Shown: positions 63,834 to 64,000 of the stretch, piece after piece
Position numbering within the stretch: position 1 is the stretch's first letter
Layout: each line of letters begins with the position of its first letter
Source of the DNA: Areca catechu
Lineage: Eukaryota; Streptophyta; Magnoliopsida; Arecales; Arecaceae
NCBI GenBank assembly: GCA_021397845.1
Contig: CM038047.1
Coordinates: forward strand, 49,011,210-49,075,209
Length of the DNA: 64,000 bases
Direction: 5' to 3'
Program-made: the position numbers and the translations under genes
Notes under the pieces: model-generated
What the model was told of the DNA's origin: nothing
What the model saw: the letters and a program-made list of their open reading frames with translations, nothing else
The model's database searches: none

Positions 63834-64000
63834 TGGTGCGGGCACCAGACTCAGAAGAAGACTTCAGAGCTCCATTTGGATCTCTGATTGACATTGCCCA
63901 AGAAATTAGGGTTTGTAATAAAGGTTGACCTGGTCAACCAGTGTATTTATTTCTTGAGTCACCATTTAAATTTTGTTGAGTCATGTTGACTCGATGCAAG
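63834..64000 (+). repeat. 3' LTR of element K (cut by window end)
   Basis: It matches 56695-56860 nearly base for base. The visible differences are clustered as small length changes. Confidence 0.95.

Larger units (their letters stand above)
56695..64000 (+). mobile_element. Element K: chromodomain Ty3/gypsy retrotransposon (runs off the window)
   Basis: The 5' LTR is 56695-58275, PBS 58280-58293, then gag, protease, RT, RNase H, integrase and a chromodomain-like end, PPT 63821-63833, and a 3' LTR starting at 63834. Integrase after RNase H places it in gypsy, and the C-terminal chromodomain-like sequence in the chromovirus group, perhaps Galadriel-like (tentative). It sits in the right LTR of J. 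The coding region is broken by many small frame changes. Confidence 0.92.

Overview
The window looks like nuclear DNA of a flowering plant. It is dense with degraded LTR retrotransposons (Ty1/copia and Ty3/gypsy), carries one L1-type LINE, and contains one recognisable host gene, a HECATE3-type bHLH transcription factor at about 36.1-36.7 kb. A monocot with a medium or large repeat-rich genome (a palm, for example) would fit, but nothing here fixes the species. I found no bacterial, organellar, rRNA or tRNA gene.

Layout. 1-2.5 kb: AT-rich intergenic DNA with a candidate 0.7-kb MITE. 2.5-5.0 kb: element A (+), a TAT-like gypsy element reduced to LTR, gag scraps and the start of a second LTR. 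5.0-12.0 kb: element B (-), a TAT-like gypsy element with gag-protease-RT-RNase H and a 2.8-kb LTR carrying a hierarchical ~185-bp array; it has lost integrase and its second LTR. 12.0-13.2 kb: element C (+), the 3' part of a copia element. 13.7-20.7 kb: element D (-), a full-length but dead copia element. 22.0-35.2 kb: element E (+), an L1-type LINE, with two copies (F1 minus, F2 plus) of a non-coding LTR element family at 22.8-26.4 and 30.1-33.0 kb. 36.1-36.7 kb: the HEC3-like gene. 36.8-41.2 kb: AT-rich downstream DNA with a perfect palindrome, CATGCA motifs and a candidate TRIM. 41.2-50.0 kb: element I, a non-autonomous TAT-like element whose left LTR is split by a complete copia element H; both have target-site duplications. 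50.2 kb to beyond 56.7 kb: element J (-), a large non-autonomous TAT-like element full of tandem repeats. 56.7 kb to beyond 64.0 kb: element K (+), a chromodomain gypsy element inserted in the right LTR of J and running off the window.

How it fits together. A, B, I and J share a primer-binding site, a U5 block and LTR ends, so they look like autonomous-derived (A, B) and non-coding (I, J) members of one TAT-like group. I and J also share a short hairpin-forming leader segment downstream of the TATA box. Insertion order is readable in three places: H entered I, K entered J, and F2 entered the RT of LINE E. Many coding regions here, the HEC3 gene included, are broken mainly by 1-2 nt insertions or deletions while the residues between them stay conserved. 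The LTRs of K differ in the same way. Uncorrected assembly indels are therefore a serious alternative to true decay for the younger features.
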